Below are positions 8,649 to 17,669 of a DNA stretch of 64,000 nt, in pieces. The notes beneath the pieces were generated by a model that did not search any database, was not told the DNA's origin, and saw only the letters and a list, made by a program, of their open reading frames with translations. The translations under genes were made by a program, and so were the position numbers. The DNA comes from Nonlabens ulvanivorans. Lineage in GTDB: Bacteria > Bacteroidota > Bacteroidia > Flavobacteriales > Flavobacteriaceae. The DNA is taken from positions 434,001 to 498,000 of the forward strand of contig NZ_JPJI01000026.1 of the NCBI RefSeq assembly GCF_000732625.1, given 5' to 3'. Numbering within the stretch: position 1 is the stretch's first letter; each line of letters starts with the position of its first letter.

Positions 8649-9524
8649 TTAAGCTTTACGGAATTTCAACTTATCACGTTGCACTTGCTCAATAGGTAAA
8701 ATATCTGTCGCTTTATAATCTAATGCTTGATAAACGGCTTTTAAATCACGAGCTAATTTTCTCATTCCTGCTGGTTCTAGAGATGCGCTATGATCGGTTC
8801 CTTTCCAAGTACGATCTAGTGTGTAATGACGTTCTACCACATTTGCGCCTAGTGTATAAGCAGCAACATCAACAGCGATTCCCAAATGATGTCCAGAGAA
8901 TCCTATCGTTTTTACTCGCTCACCATATTTTTGAATCATGGTGGTGATATCTAGTAAACACACATCGGGAAATGGCACTGGATAACCTGAAGTACAGTTG
9001 TAAAGCACAAGATCTTTTGCACGATGATGCTTTTCAAAAAACGCTACGAGTTCTTCCACCTCATCCTTAGTAGTCATTCCTGTAGAACAGTGAATTTCTC
9101 CTTTATAGTTTTCACACAACCAGCCTAGCATTTCGTAGTGATTGTTACAAGCACTAGGAATTTTAATAAATTTAGGGTTTAGACCTGCTATTTCTTTGGC
9201 ACTGGTAACATCCCATACACTTGTAGAATAAGTAATACCAACCTCTTCACAATAGGCTTTCAATTCTGCATGCTGATTGACATCAAATTCTAAAAATTCT
9301 CTATGCGCTCCATAAGTATCTCCATATGAGTTTACTGGATTAGGATGTGGCGCCTCGTATTGTTCTTTAGTTAACAACTCTACGTTATGACGTTTTTGAA
9401 ACTTTACCGCATCTACTTTACAAAAAATGGCAGCTACTTTGATCAACTCTTTTGCGATTTCCATATCGCCTTTATGGTTTCCACCGATCTCTGCAATGGT
9501 ATAAGGTTTTTTATAATGACTCAT
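8649..9524 (-). CDS. neuB: NeuB-type nonulosonate synthase lacking the SAF domain
   Basis: A 291-residue TIM-barrel enzyme. It has AEIGGNHKGD at the N-terminus, KFQ, CSTGMTT, and ERHYTLDRTWKGTDHSASLE near residue 250, all hallmarks of sialic acid synthases. These enzymes condense phosphoenolpyruvate with a mannose-type sugar to make a nine-carbon acid. Usual NeuB proteins are about 340-350 residues and end in an antifreeze-like SAF domain that caps the neighbouring active site; this one stops right after the barrel. The stop is clean, so it looks like a natural short form. It overlaps the fused neuA-phosphatase gene by 14 bases. Substrate could be ManNAc, ManNAc-6-phosphate or mannose-6-phosphate. 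The phosphatase fused to the neighbour favours a phosphorylated one (inference). Confidence 0.88.
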   Translation of the reverse strand: MSHYKKPYTIAEIGGNHKGDMEIAKELIKVAAIFCKVDAVKFQKRHNVELLTKEQYEAPHPNPVNSYGDTYGAHREFLEFDVNQHAELKAYCEEVGITYSTSVWDVTSAKEIAGLNPKFIKIPSACNNHYEMLGWLCENYKGEIHCSTGMTTKDEVEELVAFFEKHHRAKDLVLYNCTSGYPVPFPDVCLLDITTMIQKYGERVKTIGFSGHHLGIAVDVAAYTLGANVVERHYTLDRTWKGTDHSASLEPAGMRKLARDLKAVYQALDYKATDILPIEQVQRDKLKFRKA

Positions 9525-10680
9525 ATCGGTTGTTATACTTTATGATAAATTCTGTCGCTTCACGGATAGCTCCTTCGGCACTATTGTTTTGCAGAATCAC
9601 ATCTGCATGATTTTTTATGGGTTGGGTGGCGTTTGCTGGAGTAAATGACCAGCCAGCGGCACAAATATTTGCCATATCGTTAACGTCATCACCGATGTAG
9701 GCAATGTTGGAGAATGATAAGTTCCTGTCAGTTACTATCCTAGAGAGTAAACTGTATTTATCCTTTACACCTAGATAAACGTCTTTAATTTTTAATTTCT
9801 TCATACGGCTAGCGACTATCTGAGAATCCTCAGAAGTCATGACCATTACCTCTACTCCATACTGACGTAGAATTTCTAGACCCATACCGTCACGCATGTC
9901 AAACTTTTTCATCAACTCACCATCTGCACCATAATAGATGCAACCGTCTGTAAAAACGCCGTCTACATCTAGAATTAAATGAGTGATGCGATTACTTTGT
10001 TTCTTCGTTTTTAGACGAGATGCTAGTAACTCTTCTACTATTTTCCAGTCGGTTAAAGAATCGATTTCAGTAAGACTGTCCTCAGGCATAGGGACTGTTG
10101 CTATGTTACCGCTTATTCTATTTTGACTTTCGCGTAAAGCAGAATCAGTAGTCACATAACAAGCACCATTTTCTATGAGAAGTCCTTCAAAATCTTGTCT
10201 TCTCGGTCTGTTGAAAATATCATAATTTTTAGGAGTACCGTCTGCATGCCAGGTGAATCGATGAGAATTTACGACGGTTAAGGCACTGTCATATTTCATC
10301 CCATTTGTAACGGCATCTAGACAGTTGTTGATATCAACAGCAGTTGTAAAAGGTGAAGTCGCTTGAAGTAAACAGAATAAATCAAATGCGGAATCAATGC
10401 TGTTTACAAATTCCATCATTGCTAGTTCTGTACTAGCGGTATCTGTAGCGCTGGCATCACTGCGTTTTATTGCTTTTACCTTAGTAGTCCAATGGTACTC
10501 TTTTTCTATAAAAGAAAGAATGTCGGCATCGTCTGTATAAACGTAAATCTCGTCGAGATTTGAAGCGATTGCTTCACCTAGCGTCCAACAAAAAAGAGGC
10601 CTTCCTAAAAGCTTCTTTTTATTTTTACCAGGTATGCCTTTTGAGCCTGAGCGTAATGGGATAAATCCTATGGATTTCAT
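9511..10680 (-). CDS. neuA: CMP-nonulosonate synthetase fused to HAD phosphatase
   Basis: A 389-residue fusion. Residues 1 to about 225 are a CMP-sugar synthetase of the NeuA/KdsB fold (IPLRSGSKGIPGKNKKKLLG, then LLQATSPF near 105), which activates a sialic-acid-type sugar with CTP. Residues about 230 to 389 are a KdsC-like HAD phosphatase: LILDVDGVFTDG supplies the nucleophile aspartates, MTSEDSQIV is motif II and YIGDDVNDM motif III. All HAD catalytic aspartates are present, so the domain may be active on a 9-phosphate intermediate. Animal CMP-sialate synthetases carry a related C-terminal HAD domain. The gene starts after a 67-base gap with its own promoter-like box and overlaps neuB by 14 bases. 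Confidence 0.88.
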   Translation of the reverse strand: MKSIGFIPLRSGSKGIPGKNKKKLLGRPLFCWTLGEAIASNLDEIYVYTDDADILSFIEKEYHWTTKVKAIKRSDASATDTASTELAMMEFVNSIDSAFDLFCLLQATSPFTTAVDINNCLDAVTNGMKYDSALTVVNSHRFTWHADGTPKNYDIFNRPRRQDFEGLLIENGACYVTTDSALRESQNRISGNIATVPMPEDSLTEIDSLTDWKIVEELLASRLKTKKQSNRITHLILDVDGVFTDGCIYYGADGELMKKFDMRDGMGLEILRQYGVEVMVMTSEDSQIVASRMKKLKIKDVYLGVKDKYSLLSRIVTDRNLSFSNIAYIGDDVNDMANICAAGWSFTPANATQPIKNHADVILQNNSAEGAIREATEFIIKYNNRYESL

Positions 10681-10697
10681 AGATATAGGGTTGTGAG

Positions 10698-10705
10698 CAA
10701 ATTTA
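10698..10705 (-). promoter_or_regulatory. Candidate internal promoter -7 box for neuA-HAD/neuB
   Basis: Read on the minus strand this is TAAATTTG, a full match to the Bacteroidota -7 consensus TAnnTTTG, 18 bases before the ATG at 10680. No clear TTG was seen at -33. It sits in the largest gap of this part of the operon, so the nonulosonate module may have separate transcription. Confidence 0.4.
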
Positions 10706-10747
10706 AGGAAAGATATTATTAAAAACGTTTTATAAGATGCTCAGACT

Positions 10748-11890
10748 TCAATTCCTCTTAATTAGTTTTTTAACACCAGCTTTTATTCTCATAAAGTGTC
10801 CATTAAGATAATAACTCATTTTAATCTGCTTTTTTTCACGATACAGTTCGAGCAATTCTTCATCGTGAATAGAATTTTTACCGGTTAAAAGACGGGATAA
10901 GTAAATCCTTTTATTTTTACGATAGGTATCTAAACAGAAAACCTCATGATACTTATTGAATACTCCTAAAATATCCAAGGTAGCTGCGGTTCTCATACAT
11001 TTCTCGCAAGATGTACAATTTTGCTTTTTTAATAAACTTGCGATCATAGAATTAGTACACACGTCCAGATATTTATGAGAAGTCTTAAAAGTCGAAATGT
11101 ACCCTACACGTTCTACTCGATTCATATTTCCTAGCGTGGATTGAGTACTAAAATAAGAGGCGAATAATTGAGGTAAAATTATGTGATCAAAATTACTTGT
11201 GTCTCCAGATTGCTCAGAGCTCTGCCTTAATGAATATGCAGATGCGTAGTGATAATGATTCAACAAACCTAAGGTTGCAAATGCACATGAAAGATTTAAA
11301 AAACTATGAGCACTTTTAAATCGACCGCTTAAAAAGCTGTGAGCATTAGTCTCTACCTTAATCATTTCACGCCCCAACTCTTGAGAAGCACGAGTAGCGT
11401 TTAATAATCTATGTTTATAATTAATTTTTGAATTTTGAGTATCATAAGCACCATGCGAACCTGCATTAAAAAAAGTGAGATAATCGAGCTTTTTAGAATG
11501 TTCTTTAAATGATTTTATTGTTGCAAAACTATCGACACCACAAGATATACCTGTTGCTATGGAATTATTCTGCAGCTGATGATTAATTGAAGTTTTTGAA
11601 CAATTTATGGTTAAATTCAAAGTGATTTGATGAATCGCAAGCAGTTTTGGAATAACTATTTCATTAAGTTGTTTCTGTAAGGTAGCATCCATTAACCCTT
11701 TAACAATTAGAGATTCTTTTTTTTCTATCATTAAAGGGATAACAGCTATAACAAATGCGTCATAGATAAGCTCTTTCTCATCTATTAAAACTATGTGAGA
11801 CGTTTCAAAATATAACCGTTCTTTATTTAACAAGCATTCTAAAACGTGTAATTGTCCCTGCTTCCTTAACTTTATATCGCTTAAAATCAT
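10748..11890 (-). CDS. PP-loop (adenine nucleotide alpha hydrolase-like) protein with Cys cluster
   Basis: A 380-residue protein of unknown function. Residues 113-121, TGISCGVDS, resemble the PP-loop SGGxDS motif that binds ATP and adenylates a substrate, with Cys in place of one Gly. Cysteines 292, 295 and 298 (CTSCEKC) form a CxxCxxC cluster like the zinc site of QueC-type enzymes. The rest, with RQSSEQSGD and a C-terminal basic tail, is not recognised. It is not the WbpG/PseA N-acetyl-sugar amidotransferase by N-terminal sequence. It overlaps a GT4 gene by four bases and precedes the nonulosonate genes, so it may modify a sugar precursor (amide, amidine or nucleotidyl step). That role is inference. 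Confidence 0.65.
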   Translation of the reverse strand: MILSDIKLRKQGQLHVLECLLNKERLYFETSHIVLIDEKELIYDAFVIAVIPLMIEKKESLIVKGLMDATLQKQLNEIVIPKLLAIHQITLNLTINCSKTSINHQLQNNSIATGISCGVDSFATIKSFKEHSKKLDYLTFFNAGSHGAYDTQNSKINYKHRLLNATRASQELGREMIKVETNAHSFLSGRFKSAHSFLNLSCAFATLGLLNHYHYASAYSLRQSSEQSGDTSNFDHIILPQLFASYFSTQSTLGNMNRVERVGYISTFKTSHKYLDVCTNSMIASLLKKQNCTSCEKCMRTAATLDILGVFNKYHEVFCLDTYRKNKRIYLSRLLTGKNSIHDEELLELYREKKQIKMSYYLNGHFMRIKAGVKKLIKRN

Positions 11891-13002
11891 ATTAAAGCTT
11901 TATATAATTGTAAAACCTCTTCTTTCACTCGTTCTCTAACAAATCGATCTCTAATACTTTTATTTGCTTCATAAAAACCCTCTATAGTTCTTGAGCTATT
12001 TAAAGCTTGTAAAATGAGCTGTTCAATATGATCTACATTCTCTGGTTCTTCTATTAAATAACCATTAATAGTATTACTAATGAGCTCACTAGTAGCATTC
12101 CCAGGATTAGATTGAATAGGAATACAACCGCAATAAATAGCTTCAAGTAATGTATTAGGCATTCCATCACTTAAACTATTACCTATGTAAAAGATAGAAT
12201 TATCCATTAATTCAAGCACCTCTTCATGAGCTATATCTCGATGTAATTCTAATTGAAGATTAGAAATCTCCTGACCTTCTATAAATTGAAGTAACGGCTG
12301 AGTCGCACCAAAAATTGAAATACAGATATTATAATTATATGCAATTTTAAAAAGAGCCTTAAATACTGGAATGGCTTTCCCTAACTCATTTTCATATCCT
12401 TTTACGACAAAAGAGTGATTTCCTCTTTGAGTATTAAATTCCCTTTTATCAAAACCACCACCACCTGGAATCGCTCCTAAATAGGTGCCGGCAAACCCCA
12501 TATTCCTTGCAATTTGATGATCTCTTTCACAATCTGTGATTAGATAATTTACTCTATGTAATACTTGTGAAACCTCACGCCCATAGTTAGGCTTATTTGC
12601 TTTGTTAAATAGATCACTACCCCAACTGGAATAAATCCATTTTATATTTTCGTGCTTGTTCATTATATCAATAATTGGCAAACCTGATATGTAAAGTGCA
12701 AAACTATGTACTAGGTCCGGTTGTATTTCCTGTAACGCTTTAGCGAAAGCGTCTTCCACATGATTATCAAATTTATGAACGAGCGCATTGAATAATTTAG
12801 GAAGTTTACTCTTTAAAAAGCTACGTCCACGTTTTTTAAGAAAGCCTTTTTTCCAGCCGGTAATTTGAGTCATCCAGCTCATGGATGGTGCATAACCTTG
12901 ATCTAAAATATCAAACCAATAAACCTCATGCCCACTATCTCGCAACTGATCTGACCAGCGACGGAAGTGAATAGAATTCATGGATACAAGAAGAATTTTC
13001 AT
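11887..13002 (-). CDS. Glycosyltransferase family 4-like
   Basis: A 371-residue GT-B protein. It begins MKILLVSMNSIHFRRW and contains IYSSWGSDLF near residue 140. The C-terminal donor site is SLSDGMPNTLLEAIYCGCIPI near 285, where the first Glu of the EX7E motif is replaced by Asp. This form occurs in a group of polysaccharide-locus GT4-like enzymes. Four-base overlaps on both sides place it in the operon. A one-mismatch palindrome copy encodes AFAKA inside the N-terminal domain (EDAFAKALQ). Confidence 0.8.
   Translation of the reverse strand: MKILLVSMNSIHFRRWSDQLRDSGHEVYWFDILDQGYAPSMSWMTQITGWKKGFLKKRGRSFLKSKLPKLFNALVHKFDNHVEDAFAKALQEIQPDLVHSFALYISGLPIIDIMNKHENIKWIYSSWGSDLFNKANKPNYGREVSQVLHRVNYLITDCERDHQIARNMGFAGTYLGAIPGGGGFDKREFNTQRGNHSFVVKGYENELGKAIPVFKALFKIAYNYNICISIFGATQPLLQFIEGQEISNLQLELHRDIAHEEVLELMDNSIFYIGNSLSDGMPNTLLEAIYCGCIPIQSNPGNATSELISNTINGYLIEEPENVDHIEQLILQALNSSRTIEGFYEANKSIRDRFVRERVKEEVLQLYKALI
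12736..12751. repeat. 16-bp palindrome copy 6 (one mismatch)
   Basis: CGCTTTAGCGAAAGCG in the GT4-like gene at 11887-13002, encoding AFAKA. The mismatch is silent: GCG becomes GCT on the coding strand. Confidence 0.8.
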
Positions 13003-13907
13003 CTTTTTATTATTGTTTTAAAATATCTTTTAAAAATTCTACCAGATTGATTTAGATTATTAAAAAATAACGAAATGAATAACTTAAAGGAATTTAAAAA
13101 ATAATTATGTTTGTTATAATTACCCATTAAAAGATAGTTTCTCTCAAAAATCTGATTTATTATGACTGCATCACTATCGTGTTTCAAATGATTCTTCATC
13201 AGGTTTTCATAAATATACAAGTCTGCTTTTAAAAATTTAATATCACTTGTAGCTGTTTTTTTTGTGACTCCAATAGACTTTCTATAAACCGTTGTAACTT
13301 TATTTAGCACTCTTATATCTTGACCGTTTTCTACAGATAATAAATATAAAGGCCAGTCACCATAAGAACTCTTCATTAACCATTCAGGTAAATTAACGTG
13401 TTTATTTCTCATAACTACTGTAGATGCAAGAAGCATATTTGAAGCGATTAAGTCTTCATAGCTATAACTTTTAACTTGTTTTAGTTGTGGTGGTTCTTTC
13501 CACTTGTTATCAGGAAACAAAATTGAGGCTTGAGTACCTAAAATATCTGTTGTTCGATGTGCTTTGAGGTAGTCTATTTGAGTTGCTAATTTCCTTCTAT
13601 CTATCCAGTAGTCATCTCCATCGCAAAATGCAATAAACTCTTTATCGCATTTACTTATGGCATCTATAAAATTGGGTAATATTCCTATGTTCTTATCCCT
13701 TAAAATAAGATCAATAGCTGGATATTTTTCCTGATATTCTTTTAAGATATAATGTGTACTATCTTGCGAACCATCATCACAAACTAAAATCCTAAAAATA
13801 AAATCAGTTTCTTGATTCAAAATACCGTCCAAGGTTTGTTGAATAAACTGCTCTTGATTATAAGTAAGAACAACGACGGTAAGAAGCTCATCTTTAGAAC
13901 ACATCAT
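12999..13907 (-). CDS. Glycosyltransferase family 2
   Basis: A 302-residue GT-A enzyme with the start VVVLTYNQEQFIQQTLDGIL and the metal-binding block AFCDGDDYWIDRRKL near residue 95. The DGDDYW form marks a GT2 subgroup common in capsule loci. It closely resembles its neighbour at 13912-14865, which has EGDDYWMDNSKI, so the two are probably paralogues. The C-terminal tail is basic and may touch the membrane. It overlaps the GT4-like gene by four bases. Confidence 0.85.
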   Translation of the reverse strand: MMCSKDELLTVVVLTYNQEQFIQQTLDGILNQETDFIFRILVCDDGSQDSTHYILKEYQEKYPAIDLILRDKNIGILPNFIDAISKCDKEFIAFCDGDDYWIDRRKLATQIDYLKAHRTTDILGTQASILFPDNKWKEPPQLKQVKSYSYEDLIASNMLLASTVVMRNKHVNLPEWLMKSSYGDWPLYLLSVENGQDIRVLNKVTTVYRKSIGVTKKTATSDIKFLKADLYIYENLMKNHLKHDSDAVIINQIFERNYLLMGNYNKHNYFLNSFKLFISLFFNNLNQSGRIFKRYFKTIIKR

Positions 13908-13911
13908 TACG

Positions 13912-14865
13912 CTACTTCTTTTTAATTAAGTTATGTATTCCAGTAATAATTAAAACATACTTAAGAATAACCCTAGATTTCAATTGAAAAAGATTTTTTA
14001 GACTTCCTAATTTGATCTCTTTCATTAATTCAACACGATCCCTATTACTTTTAACAAAATAAGCGCGATTAATAAATGAAGTGTTATGCCCCTTTAAGTA
14101 AAGTTGCAACCATGATTCAGGTAATTTATTTCTTTCTGCAAATTGCTCTCTACATAGTAAAGAATCTTTTTTGATTTTAATAAACTTCTCAGCCTTATTA
14201 GAATGGCTTGCACTATCTTCCAATATCCTGTATACCGACATAGGTTGATCAATGTAATGAAAATCACCTAATAAAGTTGCTTCAAGAAAAATTCTAGTAT
14301 CTGCTATGATGGCATTTTTTAATTCATGTTTGATACAATCAATAATATTAAATAGTACCTGTGAAGGATACACTGAGGTAGCAAATTCTACAAATTTTGA
14401 ATCAAGCATTCGTCTAGCGTTTGCTTTTTTGCTTGTTAAAGGTTTGCGAAGTGGATGATCTGATAGCGTACCACTGGAATTATTTAAAAATAAAGAATGA
14501 GTATATGATAAGCTGTACTGCGGGTTTTGAGCTAAAAAACTGACTTGTTGCTCTATTTTGGAGTTGTCCATCCAGTAGTCATCACCTTCACACATAGCTA
14601 TAAAATCTCCTGTGCATTTTTTAATGGCAAATAATAAATTTTCCATCGCACCTACATTAGTAGCATGCCTATAATATTTGATATGGATTTGAGAAGTGTT
14701 ATTTACTATAAATTGATTCACAATACTTTCAGTAGCATCAGGTGATGTATCATCTGCTATGATTAATTCTATCTCGTGACTAGTTTCTTGGGAAAGTACT
14801 CCTTCAATTGCCTGGCCTATATATGAAGCATGCCCATAAGTAATCATACATACAGATACCTTCAT
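13912..14865 (-). CDS. Glycosyltransferase family 2
   Basis: A 317-residue GT-A enzyme. It begins VSVCMITYGHASYIGQAIEG, then LIIADDTSPDATESIV, with AMCEGDDYWMDNSKIEQQ as the metal-binding block. Paralogous to the gene just downstream (four-base gap). The C-terminal hydrophobic stretch ILKYVLIITGIHNLI is amphipathic and suggests peripheral membrane contact. It follows the PglD-type acetyltransferase by five bases. Confidence 0.85.
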   Translation of the reverse strand: MKVSVCMITYGHASYIGQAIEGVLSQETSHEIELIIADDTSPDATESIVNQFIVNNTSQIHIKYYRHATNVGAMENLLFAIKKCTGDFIAMCEGDDYWMDNSKIEQQVSFLAQNPQYSLSYTHSLFLNNSSGTLSDHPLRKPLTSKKANARRMLDSKFVEFATSVYPSQVLFNIIDCIKHELKNAIIADTRIFLEATLLGDFHYIDQPMSVYRILEDSASHSNKAEKFIKIKKDSLLCREQFAERNKLPESWLQLYLKGHNTSFINRAYFVKSNRDRVELMKEIKLGSLKNLFQLKSRVILKYVLIITGIHNLIKKK

Positions 14866-14870
14866 AATTC

Positions 14871-15509
14871 TTATTTATATTTAATAACTCGAGCAGGAAC
14901 ACCTACTGCAACTGCATTTGCAGGAATATTTTCTGTCACTACAGCACCAGCACCTATTGTGGCGTTATCTCCTATAGTAATGTCTGGCAAAATTGTAGCG
15001 CTTGCACCTATAAAACAATTATTTCCTATAGTCGCTCTACCTAAAATTAAAGCGGCTGGAGCTATATCACAATTATTTCCTATCACTACATCATGCAGTA
15101 ATCGAGAACCTGCATTTATAAGGCAATGATCACCTATGGTAACATGAGTAGTTATACATGCTTGTGACATAATTTGAATACCAATTCCTAAAGTAATTTT
15201 ATCTTCACCTATAATAGATGATGGAGCAATAACTTGTTTCAATAGTGCACCTATATCACTAAATTTATTTTCGATAATCACTTTAGCATTTAAGCCACCT
15301 AGCCCATAAACATAACTATTATCATTAGTAGAGTTCATCCATGAGGTAAGCTCATTTATTGATTTTAAATGTTTACATAAATCCGGTAGCTGCACATTTT
15401 GTATGGAATTCACATCATCAAAAAACGCTATATCTTCATTTTTAAATCCATTCAATTTTAAAATTTCGAAGACTTCATGTGCATGACCTTGTGAACCTGC
15501 AATAACCAT
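14871..15509 (-). CDS. PglD/NeuD-type sugar O- or N-acetyltransferase
   Basis: A 212-residue acetyltransferase. The N-terminal Rossmann-like part (MVIAGSQGHAHEVFEILK) is the PglD N-terminal domain that binds the sugar nucleotide. From about residue 90 come hexapeptide repeats ending in GAVVTENIPANAVAVGVPAR, the acetyl-CoA-binding beta-helix. Its start overlaps the stop of the DegT aminotransferase gene by one base. The pair matches the classic aminotransferase-acetyltransferase module that makes an acetamido-dideoxy sugar, or it could acetylate the nonulosonate (NeuD role). Confidence 0.85.
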   Translation of the reverse strand: MVIAGSQGHAHEVFEILKLNGFKNEDIAFFDDVNSIQNVQLPDLCKHLKSINELTSWMNSTNDNSYVYGLGGLNAKVIIENKFSDIGALLKQVIAPSSIIGEDKITLGIGIQIMSQACITTHVTIGDHCLINAGSRLLHDVVIGNNCDIAPAALILGRATIGNNCFIGASATILPDITIGDNATIGAGAVVTENIPANAVAVGVPARVIKYK

Positions 15510-16606
15510 TAAATGTGATTTTTAATTATTTGAGTAATAGTTTTAATTTCTTGAAATGACAATTGATTTGATAAAGGCAAACATAGAATTCTATCAGCGA
15601 TATCCTCAGCTACTGGCATAGTAACTAGATGATCTAAATATGGTAATTTATTTAAACTAGGATAAAAATATCGTCTAGGAAAAATTTTATTTTTTTCGAG
15701 AGCTTCTTTTACTTGAGTCATGATTTGATGACTCGGAAACAAGACCGGGAAATAAGAATAATTTCTAGTAGCTCCTTTTCTCCATTTTATGAAAGTAATT
15801 TCCACATTTGAAAGAAGTTCTTCATATCGTTTACTTACAGCTTCTCTTTTTGATAAAATCATTTCCATGTGAGGCAATACGGTTAAACCCATAGCCGCTT
15901 GCAACTCACTCATCTTAGAGTTAATACCTAATCCATGAAACTCTTCAGCACCGTTATGTCCAAAATTATGATGGTAAAAAAGTTGATGTTTTAATTTTTC
16001 ATCGTTACAGAAGGAAGCACCACCTTCGGCCGTGTGAAATAATTTAGTGGCATGAAAACTACAAGTACTTACATGTCCATAATTAAACAAGCTTTCACCT
16101 TTATAATTCACACCAAAACTATGTGCAGCGTCATAAATTACGATTAACCCATGTTTTAGTGCAATTTCTTCAATAGCTTCAATATCACATGGATTACCAA
16201 AAACATGAGTCGCAAGAATAGCCTGCGTGTTTTCAGTTATTTTCTCTTCTATTCTTTTAGGATCGATAGTCCAGTGTTCCTCTTCTATGTCTGCAAAAAC
16301 GGGTTTTGCTCCTTCCCAAATTATGGCACTCGTTGTAGCGACGTAACTAAATGGAGTTGTAATTACTTCTTTATGAATACCGAGTGCTTTTAGGGCTATT
16401 TGAATAGGTAAAGTCCCATTAGTATGCAACGTGATTTGATTCACACCTAGATAATCCTGTAATTTATGTTCAAGCTCTAGAACTAGTTCACCTCGATTAG
16501 TCAACCACTCTTTTTTAAATGCTCGATCTACATTTTTTTGATACTCCTCTATGGGTGGAATAAATGATTTAGTAACATAGATTGGTTTTTGATCTGAACT
16601 ACTCAC
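15509..16606 (-). CDS. DegT/DnrJ/EryC1/StrS aminotransferase
   Basis: A 365-residue PLP-dependent sugar aminotransferase. It shows DAAHSFGVNYKG with the PLP-ring aspartate at 159 and the Schiff-base lysine at 188 in SFHATKLFHTAEGG. It amino-transfers from glutamate to a keto-sugar nucleotide, usually the product of a 4,6-dehydratase. The SDR gene at 19879-20799 could supply such a substrate, although no clear 4,6-dehydratase is seen in this window. It overlaps the GT2 gene upstream by eight bases and the acetyltransferase downstream by one. Confidence 0.92.
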   Translation of the reverse strand: MSSSDQKPIYVTKSFIPPIEEYQKNVDRAFKKEWLTNRGELVLELEHKLQDYLGVNQITLHTNGTLPIQIALKALGIHKEVITTPFSYVATTSAIIWEGAKPVFADIEEEHWTIDPKRIEEKITENTQAILATHVFGNPCDIEAIEEIALKHGLIVIYDAAHSFGVNYKGESLFNYGHVSTCSFHATKLFHTAEGGASFCNDEKLKHQLFYHHNFGHNGAEEFHGLGINSKMSELQAAMGLTVLPHMEMILSKREAVSKRYEELLSNVEITFIKWRKGATRNYSYFPVLFPSHQIMTQVKEALEKNKIFPRRYFYPSLNKLPYLDHLVTMPVAEDIADRILCLPLSNQLSFQEIKTITQIIKNHI

Positions 16607-17669
16607 AAAGCATAATTTTAAGAGATATAGACTCTTTTGAATAACTATAAAAATAAGGTAAGTTTCTATAACGGTTTACTATTTCTAGAAGTATCATATC
16701 GTTTACTGCTGTGGCATCTAGAAAATATTGTTTGGGCTTTAAATAATTCTTGATTTTATCAGTCCATGAAACTTCCTCTTTTATAAAACGAATCTCAATC
16801 ACTTTGTTAAGACCCATAATAGGTAAACTAGCTAGCGTGGCAATTACATTGTTCTTCTCAAAGTTTACAGATATTAATTCTTCAGTAGTCTCTAGTCTAC
16901 CATAATCTTGCTCAACTGGCATGAGTCCAAAACTATGATGTAGGTTTGACTGGACAAGTTTGTGTTTTTTAACGATTTCGGTACGTTGATGATTGATTTT
17001 TTCAAGTTGAGTGTGAAATATAGATCCTTGATTTAAACTTCTATAAGCCTTTTCATGCCATTGATGTTTAAAGTAAATCTCGCTTTCGCGGAAGCGGACT
17101 TCATAACCAGCATTTCTCAATCGCAAATGAACATCTGTGTCCTCACTGCCCCAACCGTGATAAAACTCATCAAAACCATTAATTTCTAACAGCTGATGAA
17201 CTGGAAAAATAGAGATTCCAGTAGCCTCTTCATTAGACATAAACTTGATGGTTCTTTGATCAAAACTCACATCCTTCACAGACTCTTCTTGAGACATAAA
17301 ACCAACTGGAAAATAAGATGTACTCTTATTATCGAGCTGCGGCATCATTGTTTCTAAAAAATCAGGATGCCAAATTAAGTCCATGTCAGACACCATTAAA
17401 TGTGTTGCTGTAGTGTTTTTTAATATCAAATTAATGCAGCGCGATTTATTCCATAGCTGACCTTGAACTGGGCAAGTAATCAATTCTATTCCTTTAAAAC
17501 CATCTATAAGTTCCTTGAGCTGGCGCTGGTAAGAAAGAGCACTACCATAATCCACGAGAGTAACCGTTACATGATCTATTAGTTGAGGATGAATAGATTT
17601 TAACGATTGTTTTACGATTTTTAAATCCCGATTGCGATTAGGAACAACGATAGTGAGTATATTATCCAT
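16599..17669 (-). CDS. Glycosyltransferase family 2 (galactosyltransferase-like)
   Basis: A 356-residue protein. It begins MDNILTIVVPNRNRDLKIV, has LMVSDMDLIWHPDFL (DxD) near residue 95 and GWGSEDTDVHLRLRNAGYEV near 200. That second motif matches the C-terminal block of beta-galactosyltransferase-like GT2 enzymes. The last 90 residues are unassigned. It overlaps wecB by eight bases. Its first 18 codons are duplicated as a broken remnant on the other side of wecB (18790-18846). A one-mismatch palindrome copy encodes RFRES directly after the acceptor motif. Confidence 0.85.
   Translation of the reverse strand: MDNILTIVVPNRNRDLKIVKQSLKSIHPQLIDHVTVTLVDYGSALSYQRQLKELIDGFKGIELITCPVQGQLWNKSRCINLILKNTTATHLMVSDMDLIWHPDFLETMMPQLDNKSTSYFPVGFMSQEESVKDVSFDQRTIKFMSNEEATGISIFPVHQLLEINGFDEFYHGWGSEDTDVHLRLRNAGYEVRFRESEIYFKHQWHEKAYRSLNQGSIFHTQLEKINHQRTEIVKKHKLVQSNLHHSFGLMPVEQDYGRLETTEELISVNFEKNNVIATLASLPIMGLNKVIEIRFIKEEVSWTDKIKNYLKPKQYFLDATAVNDMILLEIVNRYRNLPYFYSYSKESISLKIMLCE
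17081..17096. repeat. 16-bp palindrome copy 7 (one mismatch)
   Basis: CGCTTTCGCGGAAGCG inside the GT2 gene at 16599-17669, encoding RFRES. It is the last copy before a 12-kb stretch with none. Confidence 0.85.

Noticed and set aside
10126-10142. ACTTTCGCGTAAAGC, similar to the 16-bp palindrome
   Set aside because: It has an extra base in the centre and breaks the symmetry, so I did not count it as a copy.
9511-10680. Fusion of CMP-sugar synthetase and phosphatase as a frameshift or assembly error
   Set aside because: Both halves are complete with all motifs and a natural linker in one frame; similar fusions are known.
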